NCBI GenBank assembly: GCA_947427325.1
Contig: CANEHP010000063.1
Span: 1 to 11,137, forward strand
Length of the DNA: 11,137 bases
Reading direction: 5' to 3'
Source: an uncultured Clostridia bacterium
GTDB taxonomy: Bacteria > Bacillota > Clostridia > Oscillospirales > Ruminococcaceae
A program made the translations under genes and the position numbers. Below, in pieces: positions 1 to 6,979 of the stretch; position 1 is the stretch's first letter; each line of letters opens with the position of its first letter. The notes beneath the pieces were generated by a model. The model had not been told where the DNA came from. It made no database searches and was given only the letters and a program-made list of their open reading frames with translations.

Positions 1-220
1 GATGTTCAAACTCGGGCGAGCCTTGTAAGTACATATTTCTCGGATACCACTCGTTTGCGAAAGCGGGTACGCTGTACACGCCCCAGTGAATAAATATACC
101 GAATTTTGAATCGATATACCATTCCGGAACACGGTACTGCGAAAGGGACTCCCATGTATCCTTGAATTTGCCCTTTGCGATTACCTCGTCAATGTGCTTT
201 AAATATTCCTGCTTATTCAT
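1..220 (-). CDS. Alpha-L-fucosidase (GH29), N-terminal part only
   Basis: The 73 visible residues carry the GH29 N-terminal signature. KFGIFIHWG lies at residues 39-47, followed by YSVPA and EWYPRNMY at about 49-64. In characterised GH29 enzymes the His of the HWG motif and the Glu-Trp of EWY line the fucose-binding pocket; the Asp nucleophile lies further on, outside the window. The enzyme would remove terminal alpha-L-fucose from glycans with retention of configuration. There is no signal peptide, so it probably works in the cytoplasm on imported oligosaccharides. The ATG at 220 has an AAAGGAG ribosome site seven bases upstream, and a separate promoter precedes it. It is therefore probably an independent catabolic gene next to the polysaccharide locus, not its last gene. 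The family call is secure; the substrate linkage cannot be read. Confidence 0.9.
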   Translation of the reverse strand, partial: MNKQEYLKHIDEVIAKGKFKDTWESLSQYRVPEWYIDSKFGIFIHWGVYSVPAFANEWYPRNMYLQGSPEFEH

Positions 221-227
221 AATGCTG

Positions 228-234
228 CTCCTTT
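228..234 (-). promoter_or_regulatory. Ribosome binding site of the fucosidase gene
   Basis: AAAGGAG on the minus strand, seven bases before the ATG at 220. It fixes this ATG as the start. Confidence 0.8.
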
Positions 235-251
235 TTACTGATTTTAAGGTT

Positions 252-279
252 ATTATATCATAAGAAGAGAATTTTGCAA
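252..279 (-). promoter_or_regulatory. Promoter of the fucosidase gene
   Basis: The minus strand reads TTGCAA (274-279), a 16-bp spacer, then TATAAT (252-257). A TG one base before the -10 makes it an extended -10 (TGATATAAT), the same string as in the promoter upstream of the EpsG-type gene. Transcription would start near 245 and give a leader of about 25 nt. The -35 matches the consensus at four of six bases. Confidence 0.6.
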
Positions 280-289
280 GGCAAAATTC
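269..289. promoter_or_regulatory. Perfect 9-bp inverted repeat, candidate operator of the fucosidase gene
   Basis: GAATTTTGC (269-277) and GCAAAATTC (281-289) form a perfect inverted repeat around a 3-base centre. It covers the -35 hexamer of the fucosidase promoter, where a repressor would block RNA polymerase. An alternative is a weak terminator for the upstream 692-residue gene, because the minus strand continues with TCTTCTT. That is a poor T-tract and the stem is AT-rich, so the operator reading is slightly favoured. Confidence 0.4.
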
Positions 290-364
290 GATACCCTTAA
301 AAAGATAAAATGTTCTCAGACATTAAAAAATCTCTTCCTATTTCCGTTATTCTAACTTATTATA

Positions 365-2443
365 CTATATTTGAACTTTTATTTTCTTTTCCTTTGTGCC
401 TACCCCGATATTAAAGCTGCAATTTCCCAATGCGTAGGAAAAATAGCTTCCCCCATCCTTTATTGCATACATAAAAGGCGCATAGGCGTCATTGCCGCTG
501 ATATTCAGCATATAGGGATAGTTTTTAAAGCGGCTGAGCCAGTCGTCGCAAAAATCCTCTGCCCCTTTATGGATTAAAGCTGCCGTTTTCGGATTGTCGG
601 CTTCATTTTCTGTAAAGATTGGTTTTCCGTCAATATCAAAACCGCTTAAAGACGGAGTTTCCGAGCCTAACAGCATTTCAAAAAATATATTATGTCCCGA
701 ACTCGAGTCATGAGATAAATATATATCCCGATTATGACCTTGAGAAAAGCAGTAAGAATATAGCTTTCCCGATTGCAGCAGGCTTTCTGAGGAATTTGGG
801 TGCTCCGAAAAACTGTCGTTGATGCCGCCGTTAACGCCGATTATTTCGGTACAGATTTTCCATTTGCGGCACAGCTGACTTATTGAAACTGCTCCGCTGC
901 CTGCCCAGCCTACATCTACAGCCAACGCTTTTCTGCAATTCGTAAGCTTATCTTCAAAATATTTTCTTGCTCCGATGTTTAAGGGTTCATAATGCTTATT
1001 TATCTGCTCTTTATTGTCAATTATAAATTTTGCAAGCAGCTTGTAATTCTTATTATTTATAACAGTATCCTTTAAAGGGCATTTATTATGCAGCTCTCCT
1101 AAGTCCATTTGCTCCAAAATTTCTCTTGCGGAAAAATTGTCTCTGTTCTTATGATATATAAAACGGCGGATAAAGTCAAGTGTATTTTCATTAAAACTTA
1201 ATTTTGCAGCAGCCAGCCTTGACCATAAAAAATATTCTGTATCAGCGTTGGGATACAGCTTTTTGTAAACCTTGTGCAAAAGCTCTCCATCCCTTGCCAA
1301 AAACAAAACCTTATCAGCTCCTGTTTCAAGCTGTATTTTTCTAATAAAGTTACAGTAGCCCAAAACAAAAATTCCGCTATAGCCATAGCCGTATTCATAC
1401 AGCATTGGATATAAATTAAGACCGCTGTGATATTTTGCATTAACAATCCCGCTGTACGCAGATCCGATTATTGCACTGAAGCAGTCAGGCCGATACGGAT
1501 TGCCCTCGGTGTTGGGATTTTTGCATATAAAGGGAGTTATTCCCCGTTCCTTGCACTTTTCATAGTCACTGTAAATATTATCCCCTATGTGGGCAATATT
1601 TCTGCTTTTTAAAAAGCTCTTTACCGCCTCATACAGCTCACCGTTATTTTTCGAGCATCCGTATTCATTTGAAACAAAAAGCTTTTTATACCCCGAAAAG
1701 CCGTTTTTTTGCAGCAGCTTTTCCAAAAAATCACTTTTAAGGTACATATCCGATGTAATAACAATAGGTATGTTTTTTTCCGTGAGAATCTCCCAAACTT
1801 TTTTCATGTAAGGATTGGCAAAGCAAAGATTATATTCCGCTTCCAATTCCCTGTCCTTTGCACGAGAGTATATAGAGCCTGCATATTGCTCCATATAATC
1901 GTAAATATCATCTAAATTGATTTCGGTATTTCCGTCTTTTTCCAGCTTTTTTTCTCTTGCGTTTTTTTCGGAGTATTGACGAATTTCCGAAAAATCAAGC
2001 AGCTCCGCTTCTGCGCCTGCTATGTAAAACAAATCGGCGGGTTGAGAAAAGGGTCGGTAAATTAATGTATCAAAAATATCAAAGGATACGGCGTCAAAAG
2101 AGCAAAGCTTTTCAGCAAAGTTTTCGGGAGTTTCGCAAAGGCTTAATTCCGATTCGGAACTTTTGCAGCAGAGTTTTTTTCGTTTTTCACTAATGCGGGA
2201 CAGCCTTTTATCCCCTAAAATACAGTAATAAAAATAAAGCTTTAGCAAAAAAAAGCCTTTTTTAACGGCAGATTTACCGTTTCCCTTATACTTAACATAG
2301 GCTTGTCTGATAACAGGTCTTTTTCCTATTAAAACACCGTAAAGCTTTTTCTTAACGCTCACGATAAATCTCCCTTCCCAACGCTTACAAACGGCAGGGC
2401 GTTTCCCGTTAATAGAGTAATTAACCGTTTTTACGTCTGTCAA
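365..2443 (-). CDS. HAD-domain protein fused to a LARDG/DxGWxGS domain (692 aa, COG5610-like)
   Basis: Two-domain cytoplasmic protein. Residues 115-310 form a HAD-superfamily hydrolase: motif I FDIFDTL (D122 the expected nucleophile), motif II ITSD (229-232), a motif III lysine near K265, and motif IV GDNxxSD (G287-D293). Residues 330-690 form a second domain with LARDG (382-386), SR (408-409), DVGWAGSG (510-517) and a later FFEML segment. This half is paralogous to the protein at 3247-4569. The layout resembles proteins catalogued as predicted HAD hydrolases in polysaccharide clusters (COG5610); I know of no established substrate. The first 100 residues are basic and lack a signal peptide. 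The start is TTG, overlapping the GT2 gene by 23 bp, supported by AAGGA eight bases upstream. Position +2 of motif I is Phe, not the Asp usual in HAD phosphatases. It is the last gene of the operon. Confidence 0.8.
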   Translation of the reverse strand: MTDVKTVNYSINGKRPAVCKRWEGRFIVSVKKKLYGVLIGKRPVIRQAYVKYKGNGKSAVKKGFFLLKLYFYYCILGDKRLSRISEKRKKLCCKSSESELSLCETPENFAEKLCSFDAVSFDIFDTLIYRPFSQPADLFYIAGAEAELLDFSEIRQYSEKNAREKKLEKDGNTEINLDDIYDYMEQYAGSIYSRAKDRELEAEYNLCFANPYMKKVWEILTEKNIPIVITSDMYLKSDFLEKLLQKNGFSGYKKLFVSNEYGCSKNNGELYEAVKSFLKSRNIAHIGDNIYSDYEKCKERGITPFICKNPNTEGNPYRPDCFSAIIGSAYSGIVNAKYHSGLNLYPMLYEYGYGYSGIFVLGYCNFIRKIQLETGADKVLFLARDGELLHKVYKKLYPNADTEYFLWSRLAAAKLSFNENTLDFIRRFIYHKNRDNFSAREILEQMDLGELHNKCPLKDTVINNKNYKLLAKFIIDNKEQINKHYEPLNIGARKYFEDKLTNCRKALAVDVGWAGSGAVSISQLCRKWKICTEIIGVNGGINDSFSEHPNSSESLLQSGKLYSYCFSQGHNRDIYLSHDSSSGHNIFFEMLLGSETPSLSGFDIDGKPIFTENEADNPKTAALIHKGAEDFCDDWLSRFKNYPYMLNISGNDAYAPFMYAIKDGGSYFSYALGNCSFNIGVGTKEKKIKVQI

Positions 2444-3242
2444 ACGCCTTGTCCTTAATTTTTGCCAGCAGTCTTGCAGGTATAAGTCCTACCACCGGCG
2501 GCTTTGCAAGGTAAATTATCCCTGCGGGATATAGCTTAAGCTTTTTAAAACCCTCCGCCTTTACTCTCACTTCTTTTATTTTGTCGGAATATTTACGCCT
2601 TTTTATTGTGGTCCGGCTTTCATTAAAGGCATACAGGCGCTTTTGAATATTTACTCCCTTTGCGCCCATAGAATACATAGTCATAAACAGCGCATATTCT
2701 TCACATCTGGCGGTTTTTTTTGAAACAGGGTACATTCCCGCCTTAATCACCGCCTCTTTTTTTAAAGCGCAGGCACCGTGCATAAAGGGTATGGCAAACA
2801 AAAAGTCCTTTTTATTTGGATAAACGGGATAATCTCTGTGACCCCATTCGCCCTTTTCGTCAAAAAGGACAATATTTGACGCCACAATATCCGCTTTTGT
2901 TTTTTCATATTCTTTAATAAGATTTTCAAATCGGCAGGGAAGAGAATAATCATCTGCGTCCTGCCTTATAAGCAATTCTCCCGCCGCATTTTCAATGCAT
3001 TTGTTCAAGGAGGCGGCGCAGCCTGAATTTTGTTCGTTTTTAATATAAATTATCTTTTTATCACTGTACTTTTTAATATATTCATCAATAATTTCCCTGA
3101 CGTAGCCATCGGAACAATCGTCGCAAATTATCAGCTCAAAATTTCCGAAGCCCTGTTCCAAAACAGAGGATATGGCTTTTTTCAGCTCCTCCGACTTAGG
3201 GTTATACACCGGCATTATAACCGATACTGAAGTTTGAAGCAT
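2421..3242 (-). CDS. Family 2 glycosyltransferase (GT-A fold, 273 aa)
   Basis: An inverting GT2 enzyme that would add a sugar from a nucleotide-sugar donor to the lipid-linked repeat unit at the inner membrane face. The N-terminus VSVIMPVYN (6-14) starts the Rossmann-like donor-binding half. DD at 41-42 and the metal-binding DAD at 95-97 (within RQDADD) are typical GT2 motifs. CEEY at 180-183 sits where the family has its ED catalytic base region. No transmembrane helix is convincing; a hydrophobic stretch near 240-258 could touch the membrane. The length is normal for a small GT2. The ATG at 3242 lies four bases after the TGA of the 440-aa gene, with AAAGGTGAG as ribosome site, so the two are co-transcribed and coupled. 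Donor and linkage cannot be read from sequence. Confidence 0.9.
   Translation of the reverse strand: MLQTSVSVIMPVYNPKSEELKKAISSVLEQGFGNFELIICDDCSDGYVREIIDEYIKKYSDKKIIYIKNEQNSGCAASLNKCIENAAGELLIRQDADDYSLPCRFENLIKEYEKTKADIVASNIVLFDEKGEWGHRDYPVYPNKKDFLFAIPFMHGACALKKEAVIKAGMYPVSKKTARCEEYALFMTMYSMGAKGVNIQKRLYAFNESRTTIKRRKYSDKIKEVRVKAEGFKKLKLYPAGIIYLAKPPVVGLIPARLLAKIKDKAFDRRKNG
2452..2456 (-). promoter_or_regulatory. Ribosome binding site that sets a TTG start for the 692-aa gene
   Basis: AAGGA on the minus strand lies eight bases before TTG at 2443, inside the 3' end of the GT2 gene. There is no in-frame ATG near the N-terminus (the first is at residue 184, beyond HAD motif I), so TTG with this site is the best start. 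The 23-bp overlap suggests translational coupling to the GT2 gene. Confidence 0.6.
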
Positions 3243-3246
3243 TTTC

Positions 3247-4569
3247 TCACCTTTTCATAAGCCAAAGTATTTCCCACAATCTTAAATTTGCTCTGCAAAA
3301 TCTGCCCTTCCCGCTAAGCGCCGCCGTTCCATAGCTCCAATATATAGGCTGTTTTATATTCCCCTTATGTAAGAACTTTTCGGCAAGCCTTGGAATAAGG
3401 TACATTCTTTTGACGTCCTCAATTTTTGACGCAAGGGGAAAACTATAAAGCTCTGACGGGTCGTCGGAAAACCTCAGACCGCCGTAAGTTTGGGCCGCTT
3501 CAATATCAGGGCGGTACATCAGCTTATCCAAAAGGGGGAAAATAGACCGTTGGCGGGCTTTTATGTCGGATATGTCACTTTGAATAACATATTCCTGTTC
3601 AGCATAACGCATAATCTCATTTTGCTGTGTTATAAGAATGTTTTCGTTTAGCTGAAAAGGGTTAAAGCTGTTATCCTCCTTTAAAACAGGGATAAAAGTA
3701 CCATTTTCTTTTTTATAGCTGATTGTCATTCCGTGAGGCGCACTGCACAGTGTTTCAAAAAGATTGTTGTTAAATCTTGAAACCAAAAGAGGCGAGGTGG
3801 ATTTATCAAAAAGATAAGCGTTATATTCTCCGTAGTTCTTATCAGGTCTTGCGTACAATCCGAAGTAATAGCCCATCTGCTTTTTCCCTGTAAGAACCGT
3901 AAGGATTTTTTGAATCGAACCGATCCAGCCGCTGTCCGCAATTCCGTAAGCGACCTCATCCAACAAGCCCTCCTGCTTTAAGTATCCCACCGCATTGCTT
4001 TTGCAGTCTTTTGATACGCTTTTTATAAATTCATTGTAAATAAGGGACTTTTTCAGCCTTGCGCGAAATTCCGCCGCTGCCGATTTTCCCATCTCTGTGT
4101 TTTCATCATCATTAAAGCCTATATCTATGTAAACCTTGTTCCTCTCATCATTATTTAACTGTAATCTGCTTAAAATTATTTTAGGGGTAAGAGTGAAGCC
4201 CCCCTCTAAAAGATATCCGTAAGCTTCCTCTCCTAAATCGCCCAAAGCGGCGTTTCTTAAAGAAAGCCTGGAGCAGTAAAGATATTTAAGCTCTATATCA
4301 AGGCTGTTTTTTCTCGCAATGACTTTAGCAAGATTATACATAATCCAGCCGTCGCGGGCCAGAAAGTACAGCCTTTTTAAACCTGCCGCCTTGGCGCACA
4401 ATAATACCCACCCTATAAAATCGCACATTACAGGGGCAAATATTTCCCTTGTGGTCTTTAAAACAACAGGATTATATTCCTTGGTAATTATACCGCCATA
4501 CATATTGTCGTTTGCCTTAGAATCCACACCGTTTTTTTCGGTATTCTCATAGTTATATGTAATCTGCAT
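3247..4569 (-). CDS. Stand-alone LARDG/DxGWxGS-domain protein (440 aa, function unknown)
   Basis: Soluble protein without signal peptide or membrane segment. It carries YFLARDG (68-74), YLYCSR (96-101), ADSGWIGS (211-218) and a NNLFETL segment near 268-274. The same motifs in the same order occur in the C-terminal half of the 692-aa protein (FLARDG, FLWSR, VDVGWAGS, NIFFEML), so the two are paralogues. This copy lacks the HAD domain. Conserved Arg-Asp, Ser-Arg and Asp-x-Gly-Trp positions suggest an enzyme active site, but no reaction is assigned to the family to my knowledge. It is the first gene of a three-gene operon with the GT2 and HAD genes, which points to a step in glycan assembly or modification. 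The ATG at 4569 has only a weak purine-rich ribosome site (AAAGA). No convincing promoter is seen in the short gap behind the strong terminator at 4623-4659; a TTGAAT/TAGATA pair at 4584-4612 is possible but poor. Confidence 0.75.
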   Translation of the reverse strand: MQITYNYENTEKNGVDSKANDNMYGGIITKEYNPVVLKTTREIFAPVMCDFIGWVLLCAKAAGLKRLYFLARDGWIMYNLAKVIARKNSLDIELKYLYCSRLSLRNAALGDLGEEAYGYLLEGGFTLTPKIILSRLQLNNDERNKVYIDIGFNDDENTEMGKSAAAEFRARLKKSLIYNEFIKSVSKDCKSNAVGYLKQEGLLDEVAYGIADSGWIGSIQKILTVLTGKKQMGYYFGLYARPDKNYGEYNAYLFDKSTSPLLVSRFNNNLFETLCSAPHGMTISYKKENGTFIPVLKEDNSFNPFQLNENILITQQNEIMRYAEQEYVIQSDISDIKARQRSIFPLLDKLMYRPDIEAAQTYGGLRFSDDPSELYSFPLASKIEDVKRMYLIPRLAEKFLHKGNIKQPIYWSYGTAALSGKGRFCRANLRLWEILWLMKR

Positions 4570-4622
4570 ATCATCTTTACACTTATCTATTGTTTTTCTG
4601 CTGCTGATTCAAATACTCACTC

Positions 4623-4659
4623 AAAAAAACAGTGCAGTGCTTTGCTGCACTGCACTGTT
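4623..4659 (-). terminator. Strong intrinsic terminator after the small secreted protein gene
   Basis: A perfect 13-bp stem (4628-4640 with 4647-4659, loop TTTGCT) rich in GTGCAGTGC is followed on the minus strand by seven T residues (4623-4629). It lies about 40 bp past the stop at 4701, so it ends that transcript and separates it from the 440-aa operon. Confidence 0.9.
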
Positions 4660-4700
4660 GTAAGTGAGTTATTTACTTGTTGAAATTAACCTGTCGTAAA

Positions 4701-5402
4701 TTACTTTCTCTTCTTGGAAACTACAACTGCAGCAGCAGCGATAGCAGCAGGAATGATAGCAATAGCTATACCGGTAGGCTTATTCTTGTCGTCTGTGCTG
4801 GGCTTTTCAGGATCACCGGTAACTCCGTCGATCTGCTTAAGAATATCCTCAGAAACGGTTACCATGTAGAAAGCGGAGAAATGACCTGTTTCAAATGAAG
4901 CAGTCTTCTTGTCTTCGTTAACAGTGAGCTTAATCCACTCAATATTATTCTTGTCATCTACATAAGCGATAGCATTGGAAACGCCGTCATAAGCAACAGT
5001 AACAGTTATCTTCTTGCCTTCAGCGGGCTGAACTACCTTGCCGTCCTTATCCTTTACGGTAACGTCAATAACTGTGTTGATAGCTGCATCCTTGTCCTTC
5101 GCCTGAAGTGTTTCAAGAGTAGTAGCAACAGCTGCTTGATCTGCAGGCTCGGGCTTAACCTCAAATGTTACTTCAACGCCGGCTTCAAAAGCACCTGCGG
5201 GAGCAGATACGGCTACGCCGTTATCAAATGTAACTTGAGTAGGCTTATCAGCTTCAACCTTAACGGTTTCAGTCTTTAAGCCGTTTGTTGAACCGGGGTC
5301 AGCTGCAGGAGCATCAGTAGTAGGATCAGCTTCTGCAAATGCAGCAACTGACAAGGATAAAACTGTAGCTACTGCAGCAAGTGATGCAATAATTTTCTTC
5401 AT
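4701..5402 (-). CDS. Small secreted surface protein, ZU5-like domain and C-terminal membrane anchor (233 aa)
   Basis: Residues 1-23 are a classical signal peptide ending AFA, followed by a Pro/Asp/Ala-rich linker (24-42). Residues 45-85 resemble a ZU5-type beta module (NGVAVSAPAGAF). Residues 120-182 resemble the C-terminal beta module of many gut Bacillota surface proteins, ending FETGHFSAFYMV. The tail has PTG (209-211), a hydrophobic helix (about 211-229) and KKRK. This imitates a sortase signal but lacks a clear LPxTG-like pentapeptide, so simple membrane anchoring is as likely. I chose the ATG at 5402, not the GTG at 5417, because the GGAGG at 5411-5415 would fall inside the longer version. 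Lysine is AAG in 23 of 24 codons, while neighbouring genes favour AAA. This suggests high expression or a different history. Hairpins flank the gene on both sides. Its role is unknown; a structural wall or matrix protein is likely. Confidence 0.8.
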   Translation of the reverse strand: MKKIIASLAAVATVLSLSVAAFAEADPTTDAPAADPGSTNGLKTETVKVEADKPTQVTFDNGVAVSAPAGAFEAGVEVTFEVKPEPADQAAVATTLETLQAKDKDAAINTVIDVTVKDKDGKVVQPAEGKKITVTVAYDGVSNAIAYVDDKNNIEWIKLTVNEDKKTASFETGHFSAFYMVTVSEDILKQIDGVTGDPEKPSTDDKNKPTGIAIAIIPAAIAAAAVVVSKKRK

Positions 5403-5410
5403 GATTATGT

Positions 5411-5415
5411 CCTCC
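5411..5415 (-). promoter_or_regulatory. Ribosome binding site that decides the start of the 233-aa gene
   Basis: GGAGG on the minus strand, eight bases before the ATG at 5402. It excludes the in-frame GTG at 5417 as start. The hairpin upstream contains a complementary CCTCC at 5455-5459. Confidence 0.85.
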
Positions 5416-5423
5416 ACAAAATT

Positions 5424-5464
5424 TAAAAAAATTTTTTATAAATAACTCCCATTAGGAGGTTATT
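5424..5464 (-). terminator. Hairpin with T-tract between the EpsG-type gene and the 233-aa gene
   Basis: The minus strand forms AATAACCTCC (5455-5464) paired with GGAGTTATT (5441-5449), with one bulge. It is followed by TATAAAAAATTTTTTT. It lies just after the EpsG-type stop at 5488 and looks like a terminator or partial attenuator. No clear promoter for the 233-aa gene is visible downstream of it, so some read-through may be needed. Confidence 0.5.
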
Positions 5465-5487
5465 CCGTTTTAAATAGGTTTTTTTAA

Positions 5488-6684
5488 TCAGCCTTTAAAA
5501 AACCCGTCTATATTGGGCAGCTTCATGCCGTCGCGCATTTGATAGGGCAAAACTCCATGAACACCGTTTTCGGGAACTATCAAGCCAATCATATTGTAAG
5601 CGAATGCCAAAACCAAAATCGCCGCAATGGTTATGCTGACAATGGACGATGTTTTCTTTTTTGCTTTTCTTTCGATAATTCTCGAGCCCTCTTCTCCCTC
5701 GATTCCGCTTTCCCTTAACAGTTTTCTTTTAAAATACGGCAAAAGCTCTGTTTTAAACGCCTTTAAGCCTTCGGGAACTGCAAGCACCGCAAAAAGCATG
5801 GTATAGTATGAGAATCGCTCGAATAAAGCGTGCTTGGTCATTACTATCTGCCAAAATCCCATCATCATGGTCAAATGAATCAGTACGCTTAGTGTTCTTG
5901 ACTTATTCTTAACAAAATAAGAAACAACAATCATAAATGCACATAACAGCAGCGGATAGAAGCAGTAATAGAAATAAACGCCCTTTTCAATAAATACCGA
6001 ACCGCTGTATTCCGTGTGAAATTTTGAAAGAATAATGCCCAGCATACCGTCGGATAATATATAATAGAAGAGCAATCCAAACAAATACAGTAGGTGAGAT
6101 CTTGAGCTGACAGGTATTAAGCAGACCAAAAAAACAGGAATCATATAAATAACCGTCAAATGGAAGGTCGCTGCCAGCAATATAATAAACAGGAATCTCC
6201 AAAATTTTTTTTCAACCAGGAATTTATAAGCAAAGCATATAACGGACATCGCAATGGCTTGGCGTATATAGTTCATATCCAGGTAGAAAAGGTATAAGTT
6301 TACATACAGAAATATCGAAACAAACGGATTGATCGAATATCTTGCAATAAGATAGGCGGGACCAATCAGAATTATCAAAGATGTAATCATAACGAATACT
6401 CCCGGCTGAGCCGTAAAATATCCGATTACCTTATTAAGAAGTATAAATCCGATTTCCCAATCCTCATAGCTCATTTCCGAAAATCCGGAAATCGACATCT
6501 TGAAAAAACCTACTGCGTACATCGAATAATCCGCACCGACTCTGTATCTGTAAGCTGATATTAAATACAACTGAATGAAACAAACCGCTACATAAAGGAC
6601 TTTCTTCATTGCGGACTGTTTGCCGGTGCAAAGTATCAATGCCCATACAATAATTAAAAGGATGTTAATCAAGTATACCAGCAT
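5488..6684 (-). CDS. EpsG-family polysaccharide polymerase (398 aa membrane protein)
   Basis: A polytopic inner-membrane protein with about ten hydrophobic segments, matching the EpsG family (PF14897) of Gram-positive exopolysaccharide clusters. Family-typical features are RYRVGADY (46-53) after the first helices, NYIRQAIAMS (138-147) and a membrane-embedded FH (174-175). A HALFERFSYY segment lies at 285-294. The family is thought to play the Wzy role: joining lipid-linked repeat units outside the membrane into the long polymer. The length is near the family norm. A charged loop (about 319-345, rich in Lys, Arg and Glu) precedes the last helix, followed by a short C-terminal segment. The ATG at 6684 has a GGTGG/AAGG purine stretch upstream. 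Two good promoters precede it, so it probably starts its own transcript. A hairpin follows the stop. The family call is firm; the polymer is unknown. Confidence 0.9.
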   Translation of the reverse strand: MLVYLINILLIIVWALILCTGKQSAMKKVLYVAVCFIQLYLISAYRYRVGADYSMYAVGFFKMSISGFSEMSYEDWEIGFILLNKVIGYFTAQPGVFVMITSLIILIGPAYLIARYSINPFVSIFLYVNLYLFYLDMNYIRQAIAMSVICFAYKFLVEKKFWRFLFIILLAATFHLTVIYMIPVFLVCLIPVSSRSHLLYLFGLLFYYILSDGMLGIILSKFHTEYSGSVFIEKGVYFYYCFYPLLLCAFMIVVSYFVKNKSRTLSVLIHLTMMMGFWQIVMTKHALFERFSYYTMLFAVLAVPEGLKAFKTELLPYFKRKLLRESGIEGEEGSRIIERKAKKKTSSIVSITIAAILVLAFAYNMIGLIVPENGVHGVLPYQMRDGMKLPNIDGFFKG

Positions 6685-6757
6685 TACCTTACCACCTATA
6701 CCGCTTTTTAACTTTTTTATCTCTTATACAAAATCTGCGCCTTTTTTCGATATTTGA

Positions 6758-6786
6758 ATTATATCATAGTTGAAAAGAATAATCAA
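6758..6786 (-). promoter_or_regulatory. Promoter P1 of the EpsG-type gene
   Basis: The minus strand reads TTGATT (6781-6786), a 17-bp spacer, then TATAAT (6758-6763). A TG one base before the -10 makes it an extended -10. The predicted start near 6751 gives a leader of about 67 nt. This is the best promoter match for a gene in the window. Confidence 0.75.
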
Positions 6787-6822
6787 TACCCATACTAATT
6801 TTTTTTGTAAATTTAAATAAAT

Positions 6823-6852
6823 TTTATAATAAATTTCAACTTAGGCGGTCAA
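6823..6852 (-). promoter_or_regulatory. Second, upstream promoter P2 of the EpsG-type gene
   Basis: The minus strand reads TTGACC (6847-6852), an 18-bp spacer, then TATAAA (6823-6828). Each hexamer matches five of six consensus bases. Transcription would start near 6816 and run through P1 into the EpsG-type gene. Confidence 0.5.
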
Positions 6853-6961
6853 TATTTGTTCATTCTGCCGTGAAACTTTTTTAAACTTCCTATAATTTTT
6901 TCAAACTCCCCCGTACTTGAGCAGTGTTAACATTATATATAATAGTATATTATTTTTTAGG

Positions 6962-6979
6962 GCGCTTGAGAGCGCTTGA
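6962..6979. repeat. Two direct copies of GCGCTTGA, 10 bp apart
   Basis: GCGCTTGA occurs at 6962-6969 and 6972-6979. A 10-bp offset places both on the same face of the helix, as for a dimeric regulator. They adjoin an AT-rich stretch, 110-220 bp upstream of the EpsG-type promoters. This could be a regulator site; chance is not excluded. Confidence 0.35.

Noticed and set aside
298..324. Hairpin AATGT/ACATT with TTTTATCTTTTT as terminator of the 692-aa gene
   Set aside because: The stem has only five AT-rich pairs, too weak to call, although the T-rich sequence behind it is suggestive.
1198..1811. Short open frames on both strands within the 692-aa gene
   Set aside because: They are shadows of a gene with clear HAD and LARDG motifs. 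None has a credible start or family resemblance.
5403..5417. Start of the small secreted protein at GTG 5417
   Set aside because: Its first codons contain the GGAGG ribosome site of the ATG at 5402. The shorter form begins with a standard signal peptide (MKK then a hydrophobic stretch).
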